Below, one piece after another: positions 26,937 through 36,542 of a DNA stretch of 64,000 bases. Under the pieces are notes generated by a model. The model worked only from the letters and a program-made list of their open reading frames with translations. It was not told the origin of the DNA and did not search any database. The translations under genes and the position numbers were made by a program. Source of the DNA: Caryophanales bacterium UBA6865 (GTDB taxonomy: Bacteria > Bacillota_I > Bacilli_A > RFN20 > CAG-826); assembly GCA_002449265.1 (NCBI GenBank), contig DKCV01000016.1, positions 1-64,000 of the forward strand. Direction: 5' to 3'. Every line of letters begins with the position of its first letter. Positions within the stretch are counted from its first letter, which is position 1.

Positions 26937-28709
26937 ATGAAAAAGAATAAATTATTGCTGCTTTTATCAAGTTCCCTATTTTTATGCTCTTGTGGGAACG
27001 CGCCCACTAGCGATAGGGGGGCCTCGTCTTCTAATGAAACGGAGGAATCCTCGATTGCCGTGAAAGATATTCAAAACGTCACTACTGGCACGACGATTGA
27101 CTTAAAAGACTATGTGGAAACGCCTTTAGGAGAAAGCTGGACTTATGAGCTGCTCACTGATTCGGTGCATCTTCCCTCCGCTTCGATTGAAGCGGAAGAA
27201 ACGCCTTCTTTAGAGCAATCGACGAAGCTCCTAGCGATTCGCCCTGGGCGCGTGAATTTCAAAATCAAGTGCGGCGAAAAAACAAAAACGGGATATTTCG
27301 ATGTTGTGGCAAGCTCGGAATTGAGCGCCTTATCAATCGCCTTCCAAGAAACGGATTTAACCAATTACACAAGCGTTAAAACCTTTGAGGTCGATAGCGA
27401 TTATAACTTGAAAAATCTATCAGATGGGGAAGCGCTTCTCTATAAAAACGAGGACTATGTGTATCATCCTTCTAGCTACTATGGGGAGATGATTCATAAA
27501 AAAGACCATCAGGGTTATTATTTCCAACTCAATGGGGTTGAAGAGAAATACGAAAATAGCTTTCGCGCATTAACTAACGCAAGCGATTCCCCGTTATTGG
27601 AGACGACATTCCGCAATACCTATCAAGCTTTAGAAAATTACTTCACTTTGGATTCGTTACGGTATTACGAAGCCTCGAAAACGTTTATCGGAGATGAATT
27701 CGCCTATGCTCTTTGCTATGAAGAGGAGACAAAAAATGTATTCCTCAATGCGTTAACGAATCTTGGGTTATCCTATTCTCATACGGTGAATGGAACAAGC
27801 TTCTACACGGTCGCGATCGCCCCGAAAATCGAAAACGGCTTATTCTCTTTCTATACCTTAAGCGCAACCTATAGCGGCTACGCTTTAACGGAAGGGCCTT
27901 ATGTCTTAAAAGAGGTCGGTTCTACAAAGATTTTTGCTGTCGATGATTGGATTAATAGTAACTCATCGATGGTTTACGCCAATAACGCGAGCATCAACAA
28001 TCGCTTGGACGGCATCACAAGTTATACTGCTACGTTTAATGGTCAATACGAGGATTTGGACGGGAATAAAATCGATGTCCCTGAATACTTCGCTTCCTCT
28101 TTGCCTGAAATCCATTCGACGTTGAAATGGAATGACCGCTATTTCTATTCCGACAACATGAACCTCATCGATGGCAGAAAAGAAAACAAAGTCCTGTTAG
28201 AAAACGGGACCCTAAATGGAGAAAATACAGTTATCCGTTATGTTCTGAACGATGAAGGCAAGTACGTAAGCAAAGAAAAATACGGCAAAGACGCTACTAG
28301 CAGTTATGAACTGACTGATTGGAAAAACGGCCAAACGTTCTCTTGTTACCTACCATTAAACGTTTTTAGAGACTCGAATTGGAAATATGCTTCGATTGAA
28401 GATAAAGGGAATAGTAATTATTTCTTAAGCGGCTTCAACGATTCAATCGGCAAACACGTTATCCAATATCTCCTTGGTGGGATCAGTGCCTATCCTTGTT
28501 TCAATGATGCGAGCGCATTCTATTATTATGGCGAATACGCGACACTCGATTTGCATCTTGGGAAGACGCTGACGGATGAAATTACTGGTGAAGCCTATAC
28601 AAGGCTTATCGATGCCAGCTGCTCACCTCAAAAATACTACATATACCACATCATTTTCGAAATTACCAATATTAATAACACACTCATTACGACTCCAAGT
28701 GCAGCGTAG
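26937..28709 (+). CDS. Lipoprotein, paralogue of 25056-26924
   Basis: A 590-residue predicted lipoprotein. The signal peptide has the lipobox LCSC (Cys19) and a Ser/Asn/Glu tether. It shares with its neighbour the N-terminal beta domain ('LAIRPGRVNFKIKCG'). The middle has 'GYALTEGPYVLKEVGSTKIF', a variant of the shared closing motif. The second half ('ASINNRLDGITSYTATFNG') repeats the fold. The Shine-Dalgarno AGGAGGA overlaps the upstream stop, so it is in the same operon, with 28724 following. No enzyme signature. Confidence 0.82.
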   Translation: MKKNKLLLLLSSSLFLCSCGNAPTSDRGASSSNETEESSIAVKDIQNVTTGTTIDLKDYVETPLGESWTYELLTDSVHLPSASIEAEETPSLEQSTKLLAIRPGRVNFKIKCGEKTKTGYFDVVASSELSALSIAFQETDLTNYTSVKTFEVDSDYNLKNLSDGEALLYKNEDYVYHPSSYYGEMIHKKDHQGYYFQLNGVEEKYENSFRALTNASDSPLLETTFRNTYQALENYFTLDSLRYYEASKTFIGDEFAYALCYEEETKNVFLNALTNLGLSYSHTVNGTSFYTVAIAPKIENGLFSFYTLSATYSGYALTEGPYVLKEVGSTKIFAVDDWINSNSSMVYANNASINNRLDGITSYTATFNGQYEDLDGNKIDVPEYFASSLPEIHSTLKWNDRYFYSDNMNLIDGRKENKVLLENGTLNGENTVIRYVLNDEGKYVSKEKYGKDATSSYELTDWKNGQTFSCYLPLNVFRDSNWKYASIEDKGNSNYFLSGFNDSIGKHVIQYLLGGISAYPCFNDASAFYYYGEYATLDLHLGKTLTDEITGEAYTRLIDASCSPQKYYIYHIIFEITNINNTLITTPSAA

Positions 28710-28723
28710 AAAGGATAATAATT

Positions 28724-31700
28724 ATGAAAAAGAATGTATCTAAAAAGACATTGCTTGTCTTAGCGACAGGCTTATTGACTCTATCTTATGTTGGAGTGCT
28801 AGCTGCTTGTGACAACAACTCTAGCGATTCTTCTTCAGCAGGAGAAAAAGTCCCAGAAGTCAAAAAGCTCTTAAAAATTGTAACCCTTCCAAAGAAGACG
28901 GTATTTACGGTTGGTGACGCCTTTGATTTAAGTGGGATGGTTGTGAAATACTTCATCGAAACCGATGGTGTAAGCGATGAAGGCATTACGCTTGATGCAA
29001 CCCAGTATCAATTAACCATTGCGGAAGGAACGGTATTTACGAAGGAAGATATCGCTAACGATAAAGAGATTCTTATTTCTTACAAAGAGGATTCTGGCGT
29101 TATTGGGGCTACGCTCCATATTGTCGTCAAGGATTACGAAACCTATAGCGTCGTTTTCGAAAATGACGACGGCACCGTTTTGGATTCCACTAGCGTAAAA
29201 GAAGATAAGACCGTCGCTTATGAAGGCGATTATCCTAGCAAGGAGGCGGAAGGAGAAACTTCTTACTTCTTCGATGGATGGTACGTGAAAGGCGATCCTG
29301 AGAAAAAGCTCATCGACTTAGCGACCTACAAGATTACAAAGGACACCGTTTTGGTTGCCCATTATATTGCTGGCTCTAGCGTCGCTAGCGATGGAGTGCT
29401 TGATTATAAAGCAATCGAAGGCAAAGGCTATGCGGTAGTGGGGTTCCACGAAAATGCCGACAAAACAAAAATTGACATCCCTGCCACGATTAATAACCAG
29501 CCTATTATTGAGGTTGCTGAAGAGGCTTTCGAGTATGAAAGTGATGTTACATCCGTAACGATGTCAGATAATATCGTAAGAGTCGGGGCTAGCGCTTTTT
29601 ATGGAGTGGAGAATGCAATTTCACTTCATCTTAGTAACAATCTAGCTTCTATTGGCCAAGAAGCTTTCTATGGTATGAGCAAAGTCACCTCATTAGAAGT
29701 CCCTGGCTCACTAAAAGAGATACCAAAGAGAGCTTTTGCTGAGATGACAAGTTGCGCCTCTTTGACACTTCATGAAGGCATCGAAACGATACGTGACGAA
29801 GCTTTCTCTTCAATGCCTATTACTTACGTTTCCATTCCTGATAGCGTCAAAGAGATTGTTGGGACGAAATCTACTAGCTATTTCGAAGAGAACGAAAAAT
29901 ATGATGGCTGCCCATTTCAAGATTGTAAATTGCTCGTAAAGATTCGTCTTGGCGCTGGAATAAGCGACATCAACGAGGGCGATTTCAATTACTCTTGCGC
30001 TAGCCTTCAAACATGGGAAGTTTCCGAGAATAACCCGTATCTTGTCGCAAAAGATGGCATCTTGTATAGCAAAGACATGACCACTTTGCTCTCATTGCCT
30101 TGCATGTGGGCGATTGAAAATGCCGATGGTGAAGTCGACAAGGAGAAGACCGCTACATTCGTCGTCCCTGATTCGGTTACCACAATCGGAAGAAGAGCGA
30201 TGATGGGATGGAATTCTTCAACCTCTTACATTACAAAAATTGTAGTGGGTAAAAACGTTAGTACAATTCAGTCATCTGCCTTCTATCAAAGGAAGAATTG
30301 CGACATTGATTTCTCCAATAATAATATGCTAGAAGAAATTGGATATCGTGCTTTCGCCTACATGGATGGCATCAAAAATCTTGTGCTTCCGGAGTCCACG
30401 AAAGTGGTTTGGGACGAGGCTTTCTATAACTGCGAGAACCTAGAATCCGTCGTTTTCGGCAAAGCCATGACCCATTTTGGGGAAAATATGTTTAAGTATT
30501 GCGAAAAGAAGCCCACCGTTTCTTTCCCAAAAGACGCCGATTACTTTATGGATGGGGAGCTAATCTATAACAAAGCCAAGACGGTTGCCCTGTATTTCAA
30601 TGGTGATCGTTCTAATCCTAGCAAAACCGATATCGTCATTCCTGATACCGTGACTGAAATTGCTGATAATTTCTTAAACGGCGTTGCCATTACAAGCTTG
30701 ACACTAGGGAAGGCCGTCCAAAAGATTGGCGATTTCGCTTTTGCGGATACGGGCATCACTTCTTTGACATTGCCTAGTAGCGTTACGGAAGTTGGCGAAA
30801 GCGCTTTTGAAGGATGCAGCGATGTGGCTACGCTAGCCATTAGCGACAACTTGGAAAAAATCGGTGCAAATGCTTTCTCTGGACTAAGTGGTGCGCAGAT
30901 TGATAAAGTCACAATCAAAGAAGATGCGACCGTGGGCGAAAAGGCGTTCTATGGTTTAGGATTATTGAAGGAAGTTGACTACAAAGCCAAAGTATTGCCT
31001 ATTTCTTGCTTTGAAGGTTGTTCCTCACTAAAAACTGTGGCACTAAGCGATGAAATAACCGAATTGCCTTACAATGCATTCGCTGATGCAACTGAGCTTG
31101 CTACAATCAACATTCCGAGCAAACTTGCGAAAGTCGGGACTGACGTTTTCTCTTCCAACCGCGGGATAACGAATTTAACGTTGCCGAACACTCTCACTTC
31201 AGTTGCGGATAACGCTTTTGAGGAGATGGAAGGCTTAATGACGATTAATGTCCCTTCTTCGGTCACGAGCTTTGGAGAGGGTGTGTTCAGTGGCGATTCA
31301 GCACTAGCGAACGTGACATTTGAGGCAAAGCTAGAAGGACTACCAAGAGAGACCTTCTACGGCTGCTCCGCATTAAAGACTATCGCCCTTCCAAATACGT
31401 TAACTTTTGTGGGCGATGAAGCTTTCAAGAATTCTGGACTAGAAACGCTCACTTTGTCTAACGCCGTTACCGAATTAGGCAATTCGGCTTTCGAAAACGC
31501 GAAGTCGCTCACGCAATTTACTGGTGAAGGAGTGAACAAACTTGGCACCAAAGCCTTTGCTGGCTGCACTAAGCTAACCCAAGTTGCATTAAGCGATAAA
31601 CTAGAGGTTTTATCAAGTCAGGTGTTCAAAGGCTGCTCTTCCTTGGAAGAAGTAGTGCTACCTACATCCCTTAAGACGATAGGCACGAGCGCTTTCAATG

Positions 31701-32371
31701 GTTCGGGAATTACTTCTTTTACCCTACCAAACGGTGTTAATTTCGCAGAAAACAATTACGCGACCTTCCAGGATTGTCTCTCTTTGACTACTGTGGATTT
31801 AAAAGGGGCCGTTACGCATCTTGATGGGTATTTCTTCAGCGGCGATTCTTCACTTGCCACGGTCAATGGGCTTGAGAATGTTACGGAATTAGATTCAAAC
31901 GTCTTCAAAGGCTGCTCATCGCTAGAGAACAAAAACTTGAGTTTGGATTTAAGCAAATTGACTAGCATCGGATCTTATGCTTTTAGTGGCTGCACCTCCT
32001 TAACCGAAGCGCCTATTTCCACAAATTCAAACTACACTGAGATTGAATATAATACCTATGAAGGGATGACAGGCCTAGTAAGCGTGACGATTCCTTCTAA
32101 CGTAACTCTCCTCCACGATAATGTCTTTGATGGTTGCACGAATCTTACTTCTTTAACGATCTTAGGGGATACTTTGGATTGCGATGCTTGGTACTCTGAT
32201 TATGGTTTCCTTACTGGGACAAAAGTGAGTGAAGTCACTTGGGCAAATGGCACGATGGAGCAAGCTAAAGCGTTATTCACTTATGACAAAACTGGCTTGG
32301 AAGAAGGAAAAAAGATCAGCGTCAAATGCAAAGACGGAACTGTTGATATCACGATTACGGCTGGTGAATGA
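28724..32371 (+). CDS. Giant BspA-type LRR lipoprotein with Ig-like and InlB repeat domains
   Basis: A 1215-residue lipoprotein, the largest intact gene here. The lipobox is LAAC (Cys29). Residues about 50-137 form a bacterial Ig-like (Big_3-like) domain. Residues 141-214 form an InlB/Flg_new repeat ending in 'FFDGWYV' and 'LVAHY'. From about 238 to 1195 there are some 35-40 LRR_5 repeats with IG..AF..C..L..I.LP spacing. BspA-like proteins act in adhesion to host proteins and other cells, so a surface adhesin is the best guess. The Ig and InlB domains would lift the solenoid from the membrane. It ends at TGA, which supports the standard code. Confidence 0.9.
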   Translation: MKKNVSKKTLLVLATGLLTLSYVGVLAACDNNSSDSSSAGEKVPEVKKLLKIVTLPKKTVFTVGDAFDLSGMVVKYFIETDGVSDEGITLDATQYQLTIAEGTVFTKEDIANDKEILISYKEDSGVIGATLHIVVKDYETYSVVFENDDGTVLDSTSVKEDKTVAYEGDYPSKEAEGETSYFFDGWYVKGDPEKKLIDLATYKITKDTVLVAHYIAGSSVASDGVLDYKAIEGKGYAVVGFHENADKTKIDIPATINNQPIIEVAEEAFEYESDVTSVTMSDNIVRVGASAFYGVENAISLHLSNNLASIGQEAFYGMSKVTSLEVPGSLKEIPKRAFAEMTSCASLTLHEGIETIRDEAFSSMPITYVSIPDSVKEIVGTKSTSYFEENEKYDGCPFQDCKLLVKIRLGAGISDINEGDFNYSCASLQTWEVSENNPYLVAKDGILYSKDMTTLLSLPCMWAIENADGEVDKEKTATFVVPDSVTTIGRRAMMGWNSSTSYITKIVVGKNVSTIQSSAFYQRKNCDIDFSNNNMLEEIGYRAFAYMDGIKNLVLPESTKVVWDEAFYNCENLESVVFGKAMTHFGENMFKYCEKKPTVSFPKDADYFMDGELIYNKAKTVALYFNGDRSNPSKTDIVIPDTVTEIADNFLNGVAITSLTLGKAVQKIGDFAFADTGITSLTLPSSVTEVGESAFEGCSDVATLAISDNLEKIGANAFSGLSGAQIDKVTIKEDATVGEKAFYGLGLLKEVDYKAKVLPISCFEGCSSLKTVALSDEITELPYNAFADATELATINIPSKLAKVGTDVFSSNRGITNLTLPNTLTSVADNAFEEMEGLMTINVPSSVTSFGEGVFSGDSALANVTFEAKLEGLPRETFYGCSALKTIALPNTLTFVGDEAFKNSGLETLTLSNAVTELGNSAFENAKSLTQFTGEGVNKLGTKAFAGCTKLTQVALSDKLEVLSSQVFKGCSSLEEVVLPTSLKTIGTSAFNGSGITSFTLPNGVNFAENNYATFQDCLSLTTVDLKGAVTHLDGYFFSGDSSLATVNGLENVTELDSNVFKGCSSLENKNLSLDLSKLTSIGSYAFSGCTSLTEAPISTNSNYTEIEYNTYEGMTGLVSVTIPSNVTLLHDNVFDGCTNLTSLTILGDTLDCDAWYSDYGFLTGTKVSEVTWANGTMEQAKALFTYDKTGLEEGKKISVKCKDGTVDITITAGE

Positions 32372-32383
32372 GGAGAGTAACCT

Positions 32384-34504
32384 ATGAAAAAAATCATATT
32401 GTTTCTCTTTAGCGTTTTATTAACAGGCGGACTAGTTTCTTGCGGGAATAGTTCTTCCTATAAAGTCACTTTCGATGCAAGGAGGGATGAGAGTAAACCT
32501 CTCACCCTCGTTGCGGGGAGCGACAACAAAATCACCCAAACTGATGAAGTTAAGGCGCTTACGGAAAATTACCCTTACCATGTTTTTAAGAACTGGTACA
32601 AGAGTTTAGATGCCGCTAAAACGCTAGATAATGGCGAGAATAACGAAAATGTCTACACTTTTAGTGAGACAATTACGAGTTCTTTCACCGTTTATGCTGG
32701 ATATGAAGAGACCTATATCGATAGTGCCGTAAAAAAGAAAATCGACCTTACCCTTGGGGTTTACGAGACTCTTAACTATTCTCCTCTTCCTTTATTAGAA
32801 GATACTCCCTATGAGAATTTAAAAGATGATTATTCGTTTAAGGCGGTAGGGGTGAAAAACGATCAATTCAAAGCGTATAAAGATACCCTTACAAAGGCTG
32901 GTTTCAAAGAAACTTCCGATAATAAGTTTTTGGACAAACTAGGTCGGTATTTTGTTAGCTTCCTTTTTGAGAACGGTGATTTAACCTACACGTTTTCTTT
33001 CAACGATACTGAAGGAGAATTCCCAGCTAATTACCTTGGAACAATGTCTTCGGCGTTAGATACTTCTTTGTATTTGGATCCAAGCCAATTCACTCTAGCG
33101 GAAAACGAGCTAGGAGAAGACAAAAGCAAGAAATTCATTGTCACTCAAAAGGAAGTAACTCTTCTTGGACAAGGAAGCAAAACCCAAACCAAAAGTGTTT
33201 ACTATATGCCAAAAAGCGGTGATGAAGAGGCGGATAAGTCTTTTGGAGCGTATTTGACGGAACACGGATTCTCACTCGCTTCTAATACAAGCCTTACTTA
33301 TGTGGATATGTTCTTATCTAGCATGGTAACCGTGAATGTTATTCGTGAAGATGATTTCATCGTCAATCCTTCTTTAAAGAATCTAGGTGTCAAGGTAGGT
33401 ATGGTTGAAGCGACTTTCTATCGCGAATATTCGACTTCTCTTAGTAAGAGCGAGCTCGCTAATTATTATCAAAGACTTACGGGTAATGAGTATCCTAGTT
33501 CTTTCCCAGACTGGAGCAAGATCGGTAAAGCTTTCTCTTTATTGAACGGATATTCCAGTGGCACAAATTATGGGCCAGGTTTCTTCATTAGTGGAGCTTC
33601 TAAAGAGAACTTTGACGCCGCCATGAATGAACTATTTGAACAAGGGTATTCCTATTCAAAATCGGAAGGGGAATATTATTGGACATTTACCTTTGTTTCA
33701 CCCACTAATGAGCACGTTATCAATTTGACTTATTATGATTCTAGCAAAGTGAAAGGGCTATTCTCCGACTTGTGCCAAGTCATCATTATCCACGCAAAAA
33801 GCGTCTATGAGACTCTTTCTGAATGGATGAGTAAGCAAAATGTCGGTGGAGGATCTTTAACGAGTGTTCCTTCTCTTCCTGGCTCTTCATTAGTGGGGCG
33901 AGAAGATAGTTCTTATCCGTTTATCTATACTTTGACAGCGGAAAAAGTGAACGAATCTGATTACGAATCCTACCAAAACGCTTTAGTGGAAGCTGGATTT
34001 ATTTTTACGAAAGAGGAAGAGGGATATCGTTATTATAAGAGTAGCGATGGCTACTATAGTCTTGCGCTTAGATATAATTCATCGACTTCTTATCTATATC
34101 TTACAATTTCTTATGAAGCTTATTTGAAGAAGGAGTTTTCTTCCATTGATGTTTTATCTTTAGCGAAGAAACGACTCGGTGTAGAAGAATTAGTAATTCC
34201 AGGTCTAGCTGATTGGATTGGCGAAAAGAAAGAACTCACCGTGATGAGTTTCTATGATGGAGATAATCAAAGAGCAATGTTCTATGAGAATGTCTCTTCT
34301 ATAGAGATAGCGAAAGAAAGACAAACCGCTTTACTAGAGGCGATTGATAAAGATTCCTCAGTCTTTGAAAAAGTTGGTAGCAATAGTAGCGGTGTTACTT
34401 TCTATAAAAACGCCGATGGTGTCTATTTGTATACAACGACAACAAAGGTTACTTCTAATGACGGAACAGTGTCTTATAACTTTGTTCTTGGCTTATATAA
34501 ATAA
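32384..34504 (+). CDS. Lipoprotein built of tandem PY-GF modules
   Basis: A 706-residue predicted lipoprotein with lipobox LVSC (Cys20). The N-terminus has an InlB-like strand set ('YKVTFDARRDESK' and 'YHVFKNWYKS'). The rest is about five copies of one module: a Pro-rich entry, then Y/F-x3-L-x3-GF/GY (for example 'YKDTLTKAGF', 'FGAYLTEHGF', 'FDAAMNELFEQGY', 'YQNALVEAGF') and Tyr-rich strands. Single copies end the proteins at 9747, 18182, 20476 and 45254, so this gene is the module's tandem form. The Shine-Dalgarno GAGGAGAG overlaps the upstream TGA. It is last in the operon, followed by a terminator. Confidence 0.82.
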   Translation: MKKIILFLFSVLLTGGLVSCGNSSSYKVTFDARRDESKPLTLVAGSDNKITQTDEVKALTENYPYHVFKNWYKSLDAAKTLDNGENNENVYTFSETITSSFTVYAGYEETYIDSAVKKKIDLTLGVYETLNYSPLPLLEDTPYENLKDDYSFKAVGVKNDQFKAYKDTLTKAGFKETSDNKFLDKLGRYFVSFLFENGDLTYTFSFNDTEGEFPANYLGTMSSALDTSLYLDPSQFTLAENELGEDKSKKFIVTQKEVTLLGQGSKTQTKSVYYMPKSGDEEADKSFGAYLTEHGFSLASNTSLTYVDMFLSSMVTVNVIREDDFIVNPSLKNLGVKVGMVEATFYREYSTSLSKSELANYYQRLTGNEYPSSFPDWSKIGKAFSLLNGYSSGTNYGPGFFISGASKENFDAAMNELFEQGYSYSKSEGEYYWTFTFVSPTNEHVINLTYYDSSKVKGLFSDLCQVIIIHAKSVYETLSEWMSKQNVGGGSLTSVPSLPGSSLVGREDSSYPFIYTLTAEKVNESDYESYQNALVEAGFIFTKEEEGYRYYKSSDGYYSLALRYNSSTSYLYLTISYEAYLKKEFSSIDVLSLAKKRLGVEELVIPGLADWIGEKKELTVMSFYDGDNQRAMFYENVSSIEIAKERQTALLEAIDKDSSVFEKVGSNSSGVTFYKNADGVYLYTTTTKVTSNDGTVSYNFVLGLYK

Positions 34505-34520
34505 GGATTAACATTCAATG

Positions 34521-34577
34521 AAAAGAGACTACTAGAAAGCCTAACAAAACATTAGGTTGGATAGTGGTCTCTTTTTT
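34521..34577 (+). terminator. Terminator of the 25056-34504 operon
   Basis: AAAAGAGACTACTA (from 34521) pairs with TAGTGGTCTCTTTT near 34562-34575. An inner AGCCTAA/TTAGGTT stem sits in the loop, and a T run follows. It lies 17 bp after the stop. Confidence 0.7.
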
Positions 34578-34681
34578 GATCGGCCTTTCGTTTTAAAGAG
34601 CTAAAAACACCGAAAAGAAAATCATTAAATTACCTTTTCAAATATTTTAATTAACCTGTGTTTATCGATAAAAATACATCT

Positions 34682-34710
34682 TTGCATATCTAATTCTATT
34701 GCTTTATATT
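34682..34710 (+). promoter_or_regulatory. Promoter of the DUF6273-like lipoprotein
   Basis: TTGCAT (34682-34687), a 17-bp spacer and TATATT (34705-34710), followed by AAAGAGGTGA (34731-34740) and ATG 34743. Confidence 0.5.
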
Positions 34711-34742
34711 TGGTTCATTAATTGCAATGTAAAGAGGTGATT

Positions 34743-36296
34743 ATGAAACATAGAAGTTTTAAGTTTTTATTGTTATTGATGATTGTTTTTTCTTTCTCTA
34801 GTGGGTGCTCACCCATCAAGGGGAATAAAGATTATGAAAGCTATATTTCTTATCGAGGAGCAGGAGGGAAGCTCACATATTTTGAATGGATTGACGCTAA
34901 TCGGCCAAAAGGGTCCAAGCAAATAGTAAACGAAACCATTTCGATTTCTTCGATTAAGGTTGATGAAAAAGGGCATTTAATTATCACTTTAACGAATGGG
35001 ACGATTTATGATGGAGGGAAATTGCCCCCGAAAAAGAAAAAGTATTATTCAGTCAATTTCTATTGCGATGACCTTTTAATCAAAACGGAACAGATTAAAA
35101 CCGGCAAAACGATAAAGAGGCCTTCTTTTGATGGATTAGATGTCAAAGGATGGTACTTAGATAAAGAAAAGAAGAAGGGTTGGGATTTTGAATTGAATCC
35201 AATCACATCCGCGACAAATCTATACGCGGATTACGAAGCAAAAGGGACACGCGTTGAATTAATCGATGATAAATGCGGTCACACTTTTGACAGGAAAGTA
35301 TTTTATGTTGGGGAAAAATACGAACTCCCAACTTTAATCGACCGAAGCTCTAAATATCGTTTTCTTGGATGGATGAAGGAAAAACAAATCGATGTTGCAA
35401 GAAACGGTACCTGGGACATCGCTAGCTCGACAACACTTGTAGCGAAATGGAGAGAGAAACTTCCTTTTGAAGTGGATTATTTTGGTATCTTCCCGCAGTC
35501 TCTAGTCACTGATCCGATTCTATTAAAAGAATTAGATAAGAAAACCTCTTCCGTAAAAGAAAAAAGCTACATTTCTTATTTTGAACATGGAGGAGCTTGG
35601 TATAGAAAGAGACCTCGTCGAGGCGCTCCTAGTAAAAGCTTTAATAAACCGCATTATTTTTTGAATGGCAAAATAAGCGCGACGGATAAACCCTATTATT
35701 ATTTCCGGTTCGATCCAGTGAAATGGATTCTTATTCGTACAATAGAAGGAGAAGTTCTTGCCGTAACAGAGAAAATATTAGACGTCCATTATTATGCGGG
35801 CAGAGAGAACGAAGAACTGAAAGATAGGAATGGAAATGTCTCTAAGCAAAATGAATACGAGAATTCCTATGTCCGTTCTTGGCTCAATAACATTAATTTT
35901 CCGAACATGTCCTATCAATATGGGAATGGTTTAGGGATGATGGAATCCGATTTTTATCTTAATGATAAGGAAAAGGAAATGCTAAAAGGGCATTGCTTTG
36001 GCGACAAGCTTTTCTTGCTTAGTAAGGAGGAGGGTGAACAATATCTAACAAAGGAAGAACGCAAAGCCTCCTTAACCGACTTTGCGATTTGTTACCGCGA
36101 ATTAGAACCAGGTTTTAAAGGGGCTTGGGGGACAAGAAGCAAAGGAAGCATGGATAAAAAGATTATTGCTTTTAATAAAGATGGAGTGGCCCTAGATTGG
36201 GGGAGCGATCATGAATTCTTTGGCGTTCGTTTTGCGGTGAAATTAGACAAAGAAAAACTACAGCCATTTCAAAAGGTGAAATCCGCTAATATATGA
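34743..36296 (+). CDS. Lipoprotein with InlB repeats and a DUF6273-like domain
   Basis: A 517-residue predicted lipoprotein with lipobox SSGC (Cys22). After the tether comes a strand region ('ISSIKVDEKGHLIITLTNG'), then two Flg_new/InlB-type repeats ('SVNFYCDDLLIKTEQI' with 'VKGWYLD', then 'KYRFLGWMKE' with 'LVAKW'). The C-terminal half has the DUF6273 layout: 'FDPVKWILI', 'ENSYVRSWLNNINF', 'DKLFLLSKEEGEQYL', and 'WGTRS' where many members have WWLRS. These are common surface proteins in Firmicutes with unclear ligands. A frame extends to 34722 (TTG), but ATG 34743 follows a good Shine-Dalgarno. Single-gene unit. Ends with TGA. Confidence 0.85.
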   Translation: MKHRSFKFLLLLMIVFSFSSGCSPIKGNKDYESYISYRGAGGKLTYFEWIDANRPKGSKQIVNETISISSIKVDEKGHLIITLTNGTIYDGGKLPPKKKKYYSVNFYCDDLLIKTEQIKTGKTIKRPSFDGLDVKGWYLDKEKKKGWDFELNPITSATNLYADYEAKGTRVELIDDKCGHTFDRKVFYVGEKYELPTLIDRSSKYRFLGWMKEKQIDVARNGTWDIASSTTLVAKWREKLPFEVDYFGIFPQSLVTDPILLKELDKKTSSVKEKSYISYFEHGGAWYRKRPRRGAPSKSFNKPHYFLNGKISATDKPYYYFRFDPVKWILIRTIEGEVLAVTEKILDVHYYAGRENEELKDRNGNVSKQNEYENSYVRSWLNNINFPNMSYQYGNGLGMMESDFYLNDKEKEMLKGHCFGDKLFLLSKEEGEQYLTKEERKASLTDFAICYRELEPGFKGAWGTRSKGSMDKKIIAFNKDGVALDWGSDHEFFGVRFAVKLDKEKLQPFQKVKSANI

Positions 36297-36417
36297 AAAC
36301 AATAATCGTTTGCGCCTAAAGGCATATCCATCATTAGTGTCTTCATTCCTAAATTCTTCATAGAGATGCAAGTAACCCTATGATTGCCATTTCTTCTTTT
36401 GAACGCTCAGAATGTTA

Positions 36418-36519
36418 ATTCAAAATGATTTGATTCAAATCAATTCGAATAAAAATTGGCCATGATGAATCTTGTGTGTTAAAATAATTCAAAACATTTT
36501 GAATCAAATTGTTTTGAAT
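36418..36519. repeat. Two 33-bp imperfect dyads flanking a promoter
   Basis: 36418-36450 and 36487-36519 are each a 15-3-15 inverted repeat (13 of 15 and 14 of 15 arm positions pair). Both open ATTCAAAA and end GAAT. Their starts are 69 bp apart. A likely promoter, TTGGCC (36456-36461), 18 bp, TAAAAT (36480-36485), lies exactly between them. This fits paired operators for the ATPase gene at 36543. Confidence 0.75.
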
Positions 36520-36542
36520 GAAAATATTAATGGAGAATCACC

